Origin: Gigantopelta aegis
Lineage: Eukaryota > Mollusca > Gastropoda > Neomphalida > Peltospiridae
Reading direction: 5' to 3'
Assembly: GCF_016097555.1 (NCBI RefSeq)
Contig: NC_054706.1
Coordinates: 78,859,353-78,923,352 of the forward strand
Length of the DNA stretch: 64,000 nt
The position numbers and the translations under genes were made by a program. Shown piece after piece: positions 1 through 12,899 of this stretch (its first letter is position 1; each line of letters begins with the position of its first letter). The notes below the pieces were generated by a model. That model was not told where the DNA came from. It was given only the letters and a program-made list of their open reading frames with translations, and did not search any database.

Positions 1-258
1 ATGGTGCAAGTGTAACATCCTCGTTGAACTGATTCCACGTGTAAGATCCTTGGTATACAAAACGCCATTTATAGAATTCACTTCTCGGAGTACATGTATG
101 TACATAGTTCGTGACGTTGTCATTTTGTTTGTGTTCTGAATGATTGAAGAAATTGTTTAGCTGTTCTTAATTAGTTTGTACATTATGGTGCTGGTGCGAA
201 AGTTTAACTTCTTTATTTTACATTCATCCATTTAAGCTCATTAAGATTTTCTTTAGAC

Positions 259-2745
259 GACTGAACTGAACTGAACTGAACTTTATTTACACTCTGGCCG
301 TAATTCAATGGCATATGAGGTACATTGTAAAAATATAGTTAAATAAATAAACGACAAGATGGCACATTCGTCATAATAATGTACATCAGATAAAACAAGT
401 GTATATGTATGGATTCATACTTGCATTTGAAGACATACATTGCATATACAAATAAAATGAAATTGTAAAAACAGATTTCAGCCCTGGGACTTAAGAATAT
501 GCATAATTTGTTTACAGAAAACTGCTAGCTTTCTGAGAACACCAGTTTTTTTACTGTCAAATAGCATTCTAAATTTATAAACATTTGGTCTAGACTGGCA
601 ACACTTTGGCAGAAGTCTTGTTCTTTCATCTTTAAAAAATGGACAACATTATATAAGGAAATTCATCACCAATTTTGTTATTTGTACACAAAAAGCATGT
701 TCTATTTGTTAAAGTTATTTTTTTACCATCTGCCTGTTTCAATGGGAAGATAATGATTTGAGAGTCGAAAATGTAATAGTGGTAACCGATATTTTTCTCT
801 AAATTGGTTAAATATGTCTCGAACACAATATTTGATTTAAACAGTCTGTAACAAGATGCTTTAGATGAATTAACAATTTCATTGTTCCATGTTTGTAAGA
901 ACTGATCCTGTAATCTTAAAAGAATTCTTTGTTTTAATAGATTTGCATCTGGTAGCTGATTATACTGTGCAGTTCATACATTACTATATCCAACGTCATC
1001 CAAAACAGATTTCATTAAACGTTAACCATTTATGATCACATATTCCATTTTTATAATCATTCAGCAATAATTTATATATCAAGAATGCTAACTTTGTGTG
1101 TTTTCCAATTATTAGTTTAAACCAAAAAGTTATCATTCTTAATTTGACATCAAGGGAGACTGGGTAACGCCCCAGTTCTCCATATAACATATTCACAGGC
1201 GTTGACTTCTTAAATGACAACAGAAACTTCATGAATTTATTTTGTAATGTTTCTAAATAAGACAAGTTTTCAAAACCCCAAATCTCGCAACCATATAACA
1301 AAATAGGTTGTACCATACAATCAAACAATTTCAAAAGGACTTGTACAGAAAGGTCATACCGTCTTCCTTGTTTTAGATAAAATACATGGCTTTTTCGGCT
1401 TGTGAAAACAAAGCTTTTCTAGTATTAGTAAACTTGTTAGACTTATGAAAAATTATTCCAAGGTACTTGTAGATCTCTACATTCTCTAAAATTATGTTTC
1501 CTAAATTAAATAGTTTTTTATAGTCCTTCTTGCTACCACCAAAAATTTAAACTTTAGTCTTCGTGCAATTGACAGTTAATTTCCATGTACTACAATACAC
1601 ATCAAAGACATCTAATAAATGTTGGTTATGATCATAATTGTCTGCGAGGAGTACCATGACATCGGCATATAATAAAACAAATAAAACAGTACACAAATGT
1701 AGCATATCGTCAGATATGGGTTTTTCAAGACTAAGTCCACTGCAGCCATGCGCTTTGAAAGTAACTTCAATGTCATTAAGAAATAATGAAAACAGAAGAG
1801 GTGATAAGTTTTCACCTTGTCTCACGCCTATACAACATGGAAAATAATCAGTATAAACACCTTGAACAGTCACACATGATTTAATATGTTGATACATACT
1901 GTGGATAACATTAAAACATTTACCTGTTATACCATTTTTCACTACTTTATCCCATAGTCCAACTCTCTACACAGAATCAAAAGCTTTTTTAAAGTCGATA
2001 AAAGTACAGTATAATTTTTTCTTTCTAGTTTGTAGCAGTTCAATAAGGCCATATAATGTAAAAATGTGGTCAGCTGTGGAATAGCCTTTTCTAAACCCGG
2101 CTTGAGCTTCAGATAATAGCTAATTTGTTTCTAGAAATAAAGTAATACGTTTATTTATAACAGCAGTAAACAACTATACAAGGCAACTAAGTAGGGTTAT
2201 AGGTCTGTAATTTTCTGGGTTATCTCTATCTCCATTTTTATAGATAGGCCTAATAATACCAACTAATCAGGACTCTGGAAAAATACCCTTATCAAAAACG
2301 ATATTAAAAAGTTTAACATATATATCAATCATAATATTAATTGTTTCTTTAATATATTCATTTATTATTCCATCTATTCCAGATGCTTTATTGTTTTTAA
2401 TATTTTTAACTATGATCAGTATTTCTTCTTTTGTTACCGGTGTTTTAACAATGGATCAGTTCCTTCGTTATCATTATTCGATGGTCCATCGTGTTCCTCC
2501 GTGTCGTTATTTGTGCTGTTGATATCTTTATAATATTCAAAACGTTTATCCAGTGAGGGTGTTTTTCCGTCAGTCGAGTTTTTTCGCAGAAGTTTCCAGA
2601 ACGATCGAGAATCATGTTTATGTAATTCTGTAAACCTTTTTTCCTTTCTCCATTTATATAAATTCGAATATTTTTAAATAGTGTTTTTATAACATTTGCT
2701 TGCATTTATAAGTCTCTCTTTATTTTCTTGTGTTTTTCTATTTAC
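259..2745 (-). mobile_element. LINE-A, degenerate non-LTR retrotransposon
   Basis: A reverse-strand non-LTR retrotransposon. Fragments of its reverse transcriptase read in several frames: an N-terminal RT part near 2445-2705, the catalytic region at 1547-1942 containing a GVRQGENLSPLLFSLFLND block and LLYADVMVLLAD, and the post-RT region at 996-1334 (LFDCMVQPILLYGCEIWG). Near 632-826 lies a C-terminal piece with a CFLC...IGDEF motif. The catalytic YADD is changed to YADV, and stops and frameshifts separate the pieces, so it is inactive. The 3' end carries a 5-bp tandem tail (CTGAA on the + strand, 259-282). The 5' edge is set where the reading passes into a different LINE. Clade is not certain; the layout fits the Jockey/CR1 side of the non-LTR tree. 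Confidence 0.8.
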
Positions 2746-2987
2746 ATGTATTTTTACCAACGTCAAGAATTAGTCTGGCTGCTTGATTTTGGAATTGTAA
2801 TTTATCAAGAGGTGTTTGTGGACATTGATCCCATACTGCTGAACAGTAATTAATATTAAGGAGGATAAATAAATTTTAATAAAATTGTCGTGAGTGTTCA
2901 TCAAGTTAGCATCAGGGTAGGATTTTTAAATACTAAGAAGAAGGGCTGTTTTTCATTGTAATATGTTTGATGTGGTCTTTCAAGCAA

Positions 2988-3619
2988 AAGGCTGGATCAA
3001 TGTATATACCAAGAAGAAAGGCTGGATCAGTGTATATACCAAAAAGAAAGGCTGGATCAGTGTATATACCAAAAATAAAAAGGCTGGATCAGTGTATATA
3101 CCAAGAAGAAAGGCTGGATCAGTGTATACACCAAGAAGAAAGGCTGGATCAGTGTATACACCAAGAAGAAAGGCTGGATCAGTGTATACACCAAGAAGAA
3201 AGGCTGGATCAGTGTATACACCAAGAAGAAAGGCTGGATCAGTGTATACACCAAGAAGAAAGGCTGGATCAGTGTATATACCAAGAAGAAAGGCTGGATC
3301 AGTGTATACACCAAGAAGAAAGGCTGGATCAGTGTATATACCAAGAAGAAAGGCTGGATCAGTGTATACACCAAGAAGAAAGGCTGGATCAGTGTATATA
3401 CCAAGAAGAAAGGCTGGATCAGTGTATACACCAAGAAGAAAGGCTGGATCAGTGTATATACCAAGAAGAAAGGCTGGATCAGTGTATACACCAAGAAGAA
3501 AGGCTGGATCAGTGTATATACCAAGAAGAAAGGCTGGATCAGTGTATATACCAAGAAGAAAGGCTGGATCAGTGTATACACCAAAAAGAAAGGCTGGATC
3601 AATGTATATACCAAGAAGC
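2988..3619. repeat. 30-bp minisatellite, about 21 copies, inside LINE-B
   Basis: Tandem 30-bp units such as AAGGCTGGATCAGTGTATAT followed by ACCAAGAAGA, about 21 copies with few variants. Thirty bases is ten codons, and on the LINE-B strand each unit reads LLGIYIDPAF or LLGVYTDPAF, the conserved segment just after the RT catalytic core. The array is in frame with LINE-B on both sides. The long ORFs on both strands are a by-product of the repeat and not host genes. Confidence 0.9.
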
Positions 3620-3671
3620 TTTTTTCAGAGGTGCTTTCTTTGATAATTAAAGCATTTATCTTGACAGTTAA

Positions 3672-4045
3672 AGGGGCATTCCTGAGTTTGCTGCAATTTT
3701 TAAGATGTTATCGACTAACAGAGACTTTTTAACGATTGTAATTACATATCAAATATATTTGTCTGCATAAAATATTAGTGGCTGTATATTAAACGTGTTT
3801 CTGATCGTTCTAATACTTGTACTAGGTTAAATTTCATTTTATTTCCTAAAATATAGTTTTTTCATACGAACGAAAATATTTAAGACAAAATCCAGTTTGG
3901 GCTTCTTACAACTATTAAGACGACCAGAAACACGTTGAATATACAGACACTAATATTCTAAACAAGAAAATATATTTAATATGAAAGTTTAATCGTAGAA
4001 ATATTTTATTAGTCGGAAACATCTTGCAAACTCAGGAATGTCCCT
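3672..4045. mobile_element. MITE with TTAA target duplication
   Basis: A 374-bp element with long inverted arms. It begins AGGGGCATTCCTGAGTTTGC and ends with the inverse of AGGGACATTCCTGAGTTTGC, flanked on both sides by TTAA (3668-3671 and 4046-4049). The inner arms also pair imperfectly. TTAA duplication with such ends fits a non-autonomous piggyBac or Kolobok-type element. It is inserted into LINE-B. Confidence 0.85.
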
Positions 4046-4332
4046 TTAAGACACTGTTATGCCTTTTACGGTTTTGAAGAGTCTTATGAGTTCCTAGTAA
4101 ATTATTTTCGTTTTTTTTATTCATTTAGTTTCCACAGGATCATTTGTCAGTCTCTATCAAATCTTGACTAATACGTTTTTCTAAAGTGAAGATCGTTTCC
4201 AGAACGAGTCAAGCTTAGATCATCAGCAAATAAATTGTATCTATATATAGAAGAAGACCATTAATGGAAATGGCAAATAACAGTGGACCTAACACTGATC
4301 ATTGTGGTACTCCGTGTGTTACATTCAAAGTT

Positions 4333-4440
4333 AAAGTTTGTTTTGTATAACGACACTACCAGAGCACATTGATTAATTAATCATCGGCTACTGGATGTCA
4401 AACATTTGGTCATTCTGACATATAGTCATCAGTGTAACCG
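4333..4440 (-). mobile_element. SINE 3' fragment
   Basis: Partial copy of the common SINE of this window, 3' half only, with the diagnostic blocks AACGACACTACCAGAGCACA and ATCATCGGCTACTGGATGTC. The tRNA-like head is missing. Confidence 0.7.
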
Positions 4441-4764
4441 GGTGTTTTAAACTACATTCACTACACACATACTATTTTATTACACTGTTCACATAGTTTT
4501 ATTCTGTCAGGTTAAACTTGTGCAGGCTTTCTTTGTTTTCCTGCTTTCTCTGGTTTTCTGGGCTTGGGTTGTGCTCACTGACAACTCATTTCTTGCAAGC
4601 CCATTGTCATTGTTTCTGTGTTCTCTTGGTCAGAAGCTTTATGACATTCAAGGATAACAGACCACTTTATGAGAAGACAAGCTTTTATACACAGCAACTA
4701 ACATTCACAGATAATTTTAAAGGTGCCACAATCATGTAGGTGACAACCAGCATTATGCGTCTGT

Positions 4765-4791
4765 AAAGACCCGACCCACAGTCGGGTCTTT
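4765..4791. other. Perfect 11-bp hairpin
   Basis: AAAGACCCGAC, a 5-base loop, then GTCGGGTCTTT. The inverted repeat is exact and followed by T/G-rich sequence. In this eukaryotic setting it is not a bacterial terminator; function unknown. Confidence 0.5.
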
Positions 4792-4952
4792 CTTTGTGTG
4801 TGTGTATTTGTATATACGTATGCTTGGAACCAGGGATCTTCATATCCCACCCGACTGATGATCGAGAATAAATCCTAAACCCCTGCCGAGTTGTTCGTGT
4901 TTTCCCTTCATACAACACATCGGTAACATCAGGAAGGAAATGGTTCATTTAA

Positions 4953-5405
4953 CGACGAACTCAACACATTTTATTTACGGCTATATGGCGTCAGACATAT
5001 GGTTAAGGATCACACAGACATTTGAGGAAGGAAACCCGCCGTCGCCACTTCATGGGCTACTCTTTTCGATTAGCAGCAAGGGATCTTTTATATGCACCAT
5101 CCCATAGACAGGATAGCACATACCACGGCATTTGATGTACCAGTCGTGGTACACTGGCTGGAGCAAAAAATAGCCCAATGGTATAGTCATCAGAGGAAAC
5201 CCATTAGTTTTTCCATTAGCTGCAATGGATCTTTTATATCCACTTTCCCACAGACAGGAAAACACATACCACGGCCTTTGACTATTTGTTGTGTACTGCT
5301 TGGATCGAAAAAAAAAACCAATCATTTGAATGGATCCACCGAGATGGTTCGATCCTGTGACGTAAGCACGACAGGCGAGTACTCATCCGACTGAGCTAAA
5401 TGTTC
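4953..5405 (-). mobile_element. Composite of two SINE copies
   Basis: The left part (4953-5180) is a SINE variant with an unusual 3' block (ATTTAACGACGAACTCAACA, TATGGCGTCAGACATATGG); it passes without a full head into a second copy (5180-5405) whose head at the right end keeps a B-box-like GGTTCGATCC on the reverse strand. Both share the core AAGGGATCTTTTATATGCAC. It is either two adjacent insertions or a template-switch chimera. Confidence 0.65.
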
Positions 5406-5439
5406 CGACTCTTTACCAGTAGCTACTACTTGTTATCTG

Positions 5440-5800
5440 CCAGTAATATAAAACCTAATCCATTTTACACAGCTGGGACTCCGTTTATAAATGTGGAGTT
5501 TTTGTAAAAAGTGTATCGTGGTTCAGAAGGTCAAAAGCCTGTGTAAAATCAGTTCGAGATGAAGAGACTGTGAGGCCTTTATCTATAAATGGTCGCCAGG
5601 TATTGACCACATTTAATAACGCAGTTTCACAACACTACCCAGGTCTGAAGTCTGACTGGGGAGGTTAAAGAGGATCACACTGTTCGAGACAGTTGTCTGT
5701 CGCTGAGTTAAGATGTCTTTCTTTGAGTTTTGAGAGTAATGGAATAATAGAGATGAGCCTGTAGTTTTCGGTAAGAAATTTATCTTCTTGGTTTGAGTTT
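5440..5800 (-). mobile_element. LINE-C, short RT fragment
   Basis: On the reverse strand this reads NYRLISIIPLLSKLKERHL, then a degenerate linker, then CCETALLNVVNTWRPFIDKG and DFTQAFDLLNHDTLFTK. These are fingers/palm motifs of a non-LTR RT (NYRPIS..P.LSK, FDLxKAFD). Only this internal part remains, with stops between the blocks. Confidence 0.7.
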
Positions 5801-5872
5801 GGACTGTTTTTACTCTGGAGTTACTCTGGTGGTCATGACGATCCACGATGATGACGAAGACAGATAGTGATG

Positions 5873-5972
<100 letters not shown>

Positions 5973-6039
5973 ATGTGTGTTTGTGCTCAGTTATTTTTCT
6001 CTGTTCTCTGTATTTTAACTTCATTTACTGTAAATCAAA

Positions 6040-7245
<1,206 letters not shown>

Positions 7246-7779
7246 CATAAGATATAGGGTGCTGTGTATTAATAAGTTGCCATATCGGGTAAAATCTGGG
7301 CACAGTAATCCAATCCTTATGGTATTCGAATACATTCCAACAACTAGTGTATATGTTGTTTTCCCCACAATTGTTTGAGATAATAGTAATCAATTAAACA
7401 CAACCAACTGAATACATGGATCTCATATATCATGATAGTAATCATTTTATTTCAGCTATTTGTAGCAGGATCATTTTGGATTTTTCAAAACAAAATTAAA
7501 CAAAGTTTTGTACGTTTAATGTGTAAATTATTGCATTTTCCATATAATGTAAGAAATGTTATTTTAGTTAAATATATAATTTTGTATTTAATGTATAAGA
7601 CATGTCTAACCGTCAGTCAAATATCCCGATATTGTCAAATATTTTAATCAAAATTTGAATAGTTTTACATTTTGTATCATTTTCAAACCGTTCACGTTTT
7701 TACCATATAAAAAGCACTTTCCACATAAAATCAACTGACAGTATTGAACGAGGATTAGACAAGATCACATACTGCTAAA

Positions 7780-8545
7780 TATTTGGGGTGAATATTGCGG
7801 TCAGTTTTACTATTGCAATTATATTGCGATAGTTAAAATACTATTGTGATAGTATTGCAATAGTGATAGTACTATTGCAATAGTATTGTGAATTCTTAAA
7901 TCGCATGATAACAGTAATAAATAGAACTATTTACCTGTCTTCCAATATGTATGCATTGATGTATGAATATCTACATATTGTATGTATGTCGAGGTTGACG
8001 ATTACATACATTGATATTAACGCACTGGCACCGGGGATAATTAAATCCTTTCTGGCCGTATATGGCATTGAATCGCCCGCAAATTGCAGACTTACCACGC
8101 TACGTTCTGATCTACTGAGGATGCAATAAAGGATAATTTTTAACTCAACTATATGTATGTGTGTATGTATGTATGTGTATGTATGTGTATATAAATATAT
8201 GTGTGTATGTGTATGTGTGTGTGTGTGTGCGCGTGCGCGCGCGTGTGTGTGTTGTGTTGTGTGTTCTGTGTTTTGTCTGTGTGAATGTGTGTGCGTATGT
8301 ACGCATGCTTGTGTTATGTATGTCTGTGTTTGTATATAGTTATTTATAATAATGTCACTAGGTAGTTAAATAATGCGTTGGTCGTAGACCATAATTCACT
8401 ATGCATACTATCGAAATTATCGATTGTTGAGGAAACAATTGCGATAGTTATCGATAGTTGAATTAACTATCGATGCATTGCTATCGAGGAACTGACTATC
8501 GCAGCATATCTATAGTTCGGTGTATTGTTACACCACTACTAAATA
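7780..8545 (+). mobile_element. hAT-like non-autonomous element, copy 1
   Basis: A dispersed repeat also present in opposite orientation at 19111-19515. The left part is rich in TATTGCAATAGT-type words after TGCGGTCAGTTTTACTATTG; the right part is rich in ATCGATAG-type words and ends GTTACACCACTA. Between them copy 1 carries a (TG)n stretch (8155-8335) and extra sequence missing from copy 2. The TAGTGGTGTA-type end is reminiscent of hAT elements. No transposase is seen. Confidence 0.55.
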
Positions 8546-8932
8546 TCGTCCTTTAATCGAGAACATTAATTTTAAACAAATGTAGTCTAACATTATTATT
8601 ATTATTATTATTATTATTTATTGAGTTGAGAGAAATGCTAAAAAATCTTTCTCACAAATGACTCACAAGGTGTGAATGTCCTTCGTATAATTATGGTGGC
8701 AACATGTGTTGCAGAGTTTGTATGATGTACACTGGATGTCCGACTTGGTGTCGGAATGCTAAACAACAAACACAAAATGATAAGAAATAACCAAAAACCC
8801 CGTAATTAAAAATTTCCACAATTAGGTAGGCAGCGATTGCGCAGAATTTATATAGATTGGTCTCTAATAGTTAGAGAGCGTTGATAACTGTTCAAATGTT
8901 CGTCTAGATATCTTACTGTCAGTGTCACGTAC
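8545..8932. other. Intergenic, no gene seen
   Basis: Contains a short (TTA)n run at about 8593-8620 and otherwise unremarkable AT-rich sequence directly left of the solo LTR. Confidence 0.5.
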
Positions 8933-9992
8933 TATTAACCAGGAGGAACAACAGAACTCGGAATAAATTTAAACACTAATTTATTTTAAAACAACATATG
9001 TATATATACATATAGAATCCCCACACACGCTTTCATACTTTCTTTCAACCACATACTCCACACACCATTCTCTCACCCCAACCCATAATACACAAAATAA
9101 TGAAAAAGAAACCAAATAAAACAATATTATGTCGTCACATAATATTGTTTATAAGTTAACCAATAAAGTTAAAAAATAAAATAATAATGTCTCATTTACC
9201 AAGTTAAATGAAATCATAAGTCATTTTACCACCATTACTTAGTCTGAATAAACAACAATATGTCTTAAATCACGATATCATTTAAATCACTATGTTTCAA
9301 CATCAGTTTCACCATGTTCTCATTCCACTAAGAAATACACCATGTTATCATTCCACTGAGAATCCACCATGTTCTCATTCCACCAAGACATCCACCATGT
9401 TCTCATTCCACCGAGAAATCCACCATGTTCTCATTCCACCGAGAAATCCACCATGTTTTCATTCCACTGAGAATCCACCATGTTCTCATTCCACTGAGAA
9501 TCCACCATGTTCTCATTCCACCAAGACATCCACCATGTTCTCATTCCACCGAGAAATCCACCATGTTCTCATTCCACCAAGAAATCCACCACAACCATAT
9601 CACGATCCACTTTCATTGGTAATATCAAGTGATAAAAAGCTCTTCTACCAGCTTTTCAAACACCATAGTTCTCTCTCTCTCAAAATGTTCAAGTCATTCA
9701 TAATATCAAATGCACTCCTTTTATTCCACAAAAACACTCACTCACCCAAGCTACACTGCTTTCACCGCACACCAAGCTATACCCCAATCTCTCCACTTTA
9801 ATTAAACACTCTACTCCTACATTGCTTAAAGTACACTAACAATGAACTGATAAGCTAACTAAATGCAATGTTCTGGCTTGCCCTTACCCAAAACACACAA
9901 ATAAAACCCAGTGACTCTGTAGCTCATTAATAAAATATACACAACCAATATATACACCAATATATATATATGCTTACCCTTGACTTGTGACA
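8933..9992 (-). mobile_element. Solo LTR with 5-bp target duplication
   Basis: A 1060-bp stretch starting TGTCAC and ending GTGACA, flanked by the direct repeat GTCAG (8928-8932 and 9993-9997). The TG...CA ends plus a 5-bp duplication are the signature of an LTR left by recombination between the two LTRs of a retrotransposon; no internal region is present. An AATAAA near 8980 on the reverse strand, close to the 3' end in that reading, suggests reverse orientation. The family is not determined. Confidence 0.75.
9308..9590. repeat. 28-bp minisatellite, about 10 copies, inside the solo LTR
   Basis: Units such as CCACCATGTTCTCATTCCAC plus CGAGAAAT, with variants (CTGAGAAT, CAAGACAT). The ORF across it is a repeat artefact. 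Confidence 0.85.
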
Positions 9993-10664
9993 GTCAGAGT
10001 AGCCCATGCGTAGAGTGGTGGCAGGTATTTTTGTTGTGGGTTTTTTTTTTTTTTGGTTGTTGTTTTTTGGTCTCATTATCTGTGTGATCTTGAACCATGT
10101 CTGACAACATTTATTAATCGTAGATAAAAATGTGTTTAGTGACGTTAATTAAAACATTTCATGACTATTCTTGCAGCATTTGTACGGATCAGAAACATAT
10201 GATTAATGCCATGTGTTAACTCTAAAATCATATTTATTTTAGACGACAACCCTTTTGTCGTTGGAAATTAAACAAAGTACAGCTTTTAACATTAAACGCA
10301 TCAGTAAATAGTTACCTTAAAAGGGCCTCATTAAGAAACTAATCGCCTATACAAATTACCTCCCTTCAAATGAAAGTTATTAACTGACGTTGGGCTGTTT
10401 GTTTGCACTTATCCAGTTCCCTTCATAGTAAAATGCGGAACGTAGGAAGTCCACGGTATATCGCTGTTGACATGAGTTCCTTAAAAGTTAAATTAAACAT
10501 TAATTTGTGAAGGAAAGAAAAGAACTATTCAATAGTAAGATCAAACATTTTATTTATACATACCTATATTTTGTGCAAAAACACTAAAATGTTGACAAGA
10601 TGATGTTGAATGTTCCAAAAGAACTGTCATAACATGATAACAGCTTTGAACTTTAGTTCAAAAA

Positions 10665-10848
10665 GTTAAAAGTTTTTTTGTTTAACGACACCACTAGAGC
10701 ACATTGATTGGTATAATATCCGCCTGGTCCCCTCCATTATTATTTTTAGTTACGGTTGAGGGTTGGGGTTAGGGCTGGGGTTAGAGCTAGGGTTGGGGTT
10801 AGGGTTGGAGTTAAGGTTAGGGGAAGGGGGGACCGGGCGGATATTTTT
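10665..10848. mobile_element. SINE tail followed by a small inverted-repeat element
   Basis: A SINE 3' end (TTTAACGACACCACTAGAGC) stops at about 10712. It is followed by a roughly 130-bp element with inverted ends, AATATCCGCCTGGTCCCC on the left and GGGGACCGGGCGGATATT on the right, around an interior of degenerate GGTTAGGG/GGTTGGGG words. Confidence 0.55.
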
Positions 10849-11343
10849 CCTAATAGGAGAAGCCATGTGTTTAGGGAAGTGACGTCACGTATCAGCATGC
10901 GCGCGCATCTGGTAGGCAGAAGTCTATCATAATGTCCATTAGTAACAAAGCGAACTAGCGTAGCGTGAATAGCAAAGAATGGCCAACACGTGCTTAAATT
11001 ACCGCTTGTAGCACGGGAACGCTATTCTACATAGCTCCTGTATGGAGGAGATACATGTACTCTTTCCACCCATAAAATATGACGATTGACCGAGTTCAAA
11101 ACTATAGCAAACTTCCTTTTTTTTTCTTTTTCTTTTCACCTGAATAAATATTTTTAGTCCATGTATTTTTAAAGCGTCTGGTCCATATTTCAAGTAAAGC
11201 ATTACAAACGAGCGCGCGCACACACAAATAAAACTAATAAAATAAAACGAGTAGCCTATATTTTTTATTTAAAACTGTTTAAAAGAAATAATTGGCCTAC
11301 ACTTTGTTAAAGGAAATTATTTCTTTAAACAATTTTAAATAAC

Positions 11344-11345
<2 letters not shown>

Positions 11346-11400
<55 letters not shown>

Positions 11401-11443
11401 CATATATATGTACATATAGATACATATATATGTACATATAGAT

Positions 11444-11481
<38 letters not shown>
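11346..11481. repeat. (TA)n-rich microsatellite
   Basis: Alternating TA with interspersed TACATATA words. The YI-rich peptides predicted here are artefacts. Confidence 0.9.
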
Positions 11482-11486
<5 letters not shown>

Positions 11487-11967
11487 CATTTGTTACAAAT
11501 GAACAACCAGTAGACAGTATATAGACAGTAGTTATATATATATATAACACATCAGACTTGTCTACTGGTTCATTTGTAAGGCTTTTCATGAACAATAAAT
11601 TTAAGCAAGTATCTTATTAGAAAACTTTACAAAAACTTTTAAAACTATTAATTTTATCAAGTCCTTTTTTATTCCTTAAACTTGTTGATATCGGATACAT
11701 ATTAACACATTGTATTAAAATGGAGGAACCTAAATTTAGTTTCCATACATGTTCCATGACCACACATACATTTCTCCCTCTAGCTACAGCGTCCCTTTTT
11801 AAATATTAGTACAGAACTTAGCCTTTTAAACCGGATACATCTCAAATTTAATTTACTTGGTCCCTCACCTTTGTGCTTTACATCTTCAGAACATTTTGTA
11901 GCATTATTTTTTATATATATATATACATAAAAATTGCCATTAATATTTTAATCGCCTAATCCCATGC

Positions 11968-12262
11968 AGGCCAGGACATAGTTTAATACGCAGTCGATCT
12001 AGGATTGATTCCTGTTGGTGGTCCTATAGGGCTATTTCTCATTCCAGCCAGTGCTCTACAACTGGTGTAACAAAGGCTACACTATTTATTATCCTGTCTG
12101 TGGGCTGATGCATATAAAAGATCCCTTATTGTTAATCGGAAAGAGTAATCCATTGTGTGACAGCAGCAGGTTTCCTCCCTAATATTATCTGTGTGATCCC
12201 TAAACATGTCGGACTCTATATATCCGTAATTAAAATGACTTGATTGCATTGTTAAATAAAAA
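11968..12262 (+). mobile_element. tRNA-headed SINE
   Basis: Head with degenerate A/B boxes (GGACATAGTTTAATACGCAG, GGATTGATTCC), then the shared core GGGCTATTTCTCATTCCAGC, ATCCTGTCTGTGGG, CATATAAAAGATCCCTT and a 3' part ending GTTAAATAAA. Confidence 0.75.
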
Positions 12263-12567
12263 GATTCCTTCCTTTCAAATCTAAAACAGTGTCAGTTACC
12301 TTTGACAAGAGGCACAGTTTCAAAGGCTATCACTTTCAACCTGATTAATAAACCAGTTAAAACAACAAATTACTGTAAATGGTAACAATACAATGTTTAA
12401 ATGTAAGACACACATTAACACAATGCAAATATCATTTGATCATTGGTTTATAATGATAATAGAAAAAGAAAATAATAAATATGTGTTGTCTATTGTTTCT
12501 CGATATAATTTTATTGATTTTGTAAAGTCTGTTTTTATTAGAAAATAGAGATCCTGGTAAAAAAAGA

Positions 12568-12692
12568 TTAAATCCAAGTGTTATCAATGTCATCATCACA
12601 TACTGGATAGCCCCAATAATATTGCACATGGTAGTTTGGAAAGTCAGTGAAAAAGGTTCTGGTATCCTTCTTATGCACAGAAACATGAGATA
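12568..12692 (-). CDS. Exon-like segment, possible terminal exon of an unknown gene
   Basis: On the reverse strand an acceptor-like GATTCTTTTCTACAG (ending at 12693) is followed by an open frame of about 41 codons to TAA at 12570-12568. It includes SHVSVHKKDTRTFFTDF and YHVQYYWGYPVCDDD, ending IDNTWI. The mix of aromatic, charged and acidic residues looks more like protein than chance AT-rich sequence. I do not recognise the family and cannot place upstream exons. It lies inside the putative inverted-repeat element, so it could also be a captured gene fragment. Confidence 0.3.
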
Positions 12693-12899
12693 CTGTAGAA
12701 AAGAATCGCTGAATCCAATACCAGTGTTCTCCTTAGCATCCCTTAATTCACCCTAAAACTTAAACGCCCTTAATTCATCGTGAAAGGCCCATTTTTCATC
12801 CAAGAGTTGCCGGTTCTCTTTTTGTCCACAAACAGGGATCACTGATACCTAGAAAAAAATAAGAAAGTTGGTAAATTTCTATGATATATAAGTATGAAA

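Larger units (their letters stand above)
2746..4330 (-). mobile_element. LINE-B, CR1/Jockey-like RT fragment
   Basis: A second reverse-strand LINE, degenerate. From high to low coordinate it reads GVPQ.SVLGPLLFA (about 4310-4265), FADDLSLTRSGND (about 4235-4195), then after an inserted MITE (3672-4045) and across a minisatellite (2988-3619) LLGIYIDPAF and LKDHIKHITMKN, and finally CSAVWDQCPQTPLDKLQFQN and AARLILDVGKNT (about 2850-2750). These are the usual RT and post-RT blocks of CR1/Jockey-type elements. It abuts LINE-A near 2745. Frameshifts separate the blocks. Confidence 0.7.

Noticed and set aside
2963-3650. Long overlapping ORFs on both strands with a ten-residue repeat
   Set aside because: They are frames through a 30-bp minisatellite inside a dead LINE; 30 is a multiple of 3, so every frame without a stop stays open.
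4765-4791. Bacterial rho-independent terminator
   Set aside because: The hairpin is perfect, but the whole context is a eukaryotic genome with spliced genes.
10740-10830. Telomere-like GGGTTAGGG words (also at 6376)
   Set aside because: Irregular GGTTGGGG/GGTTAGGG mix inside a small inverted-repeat element, not a telomeric array.
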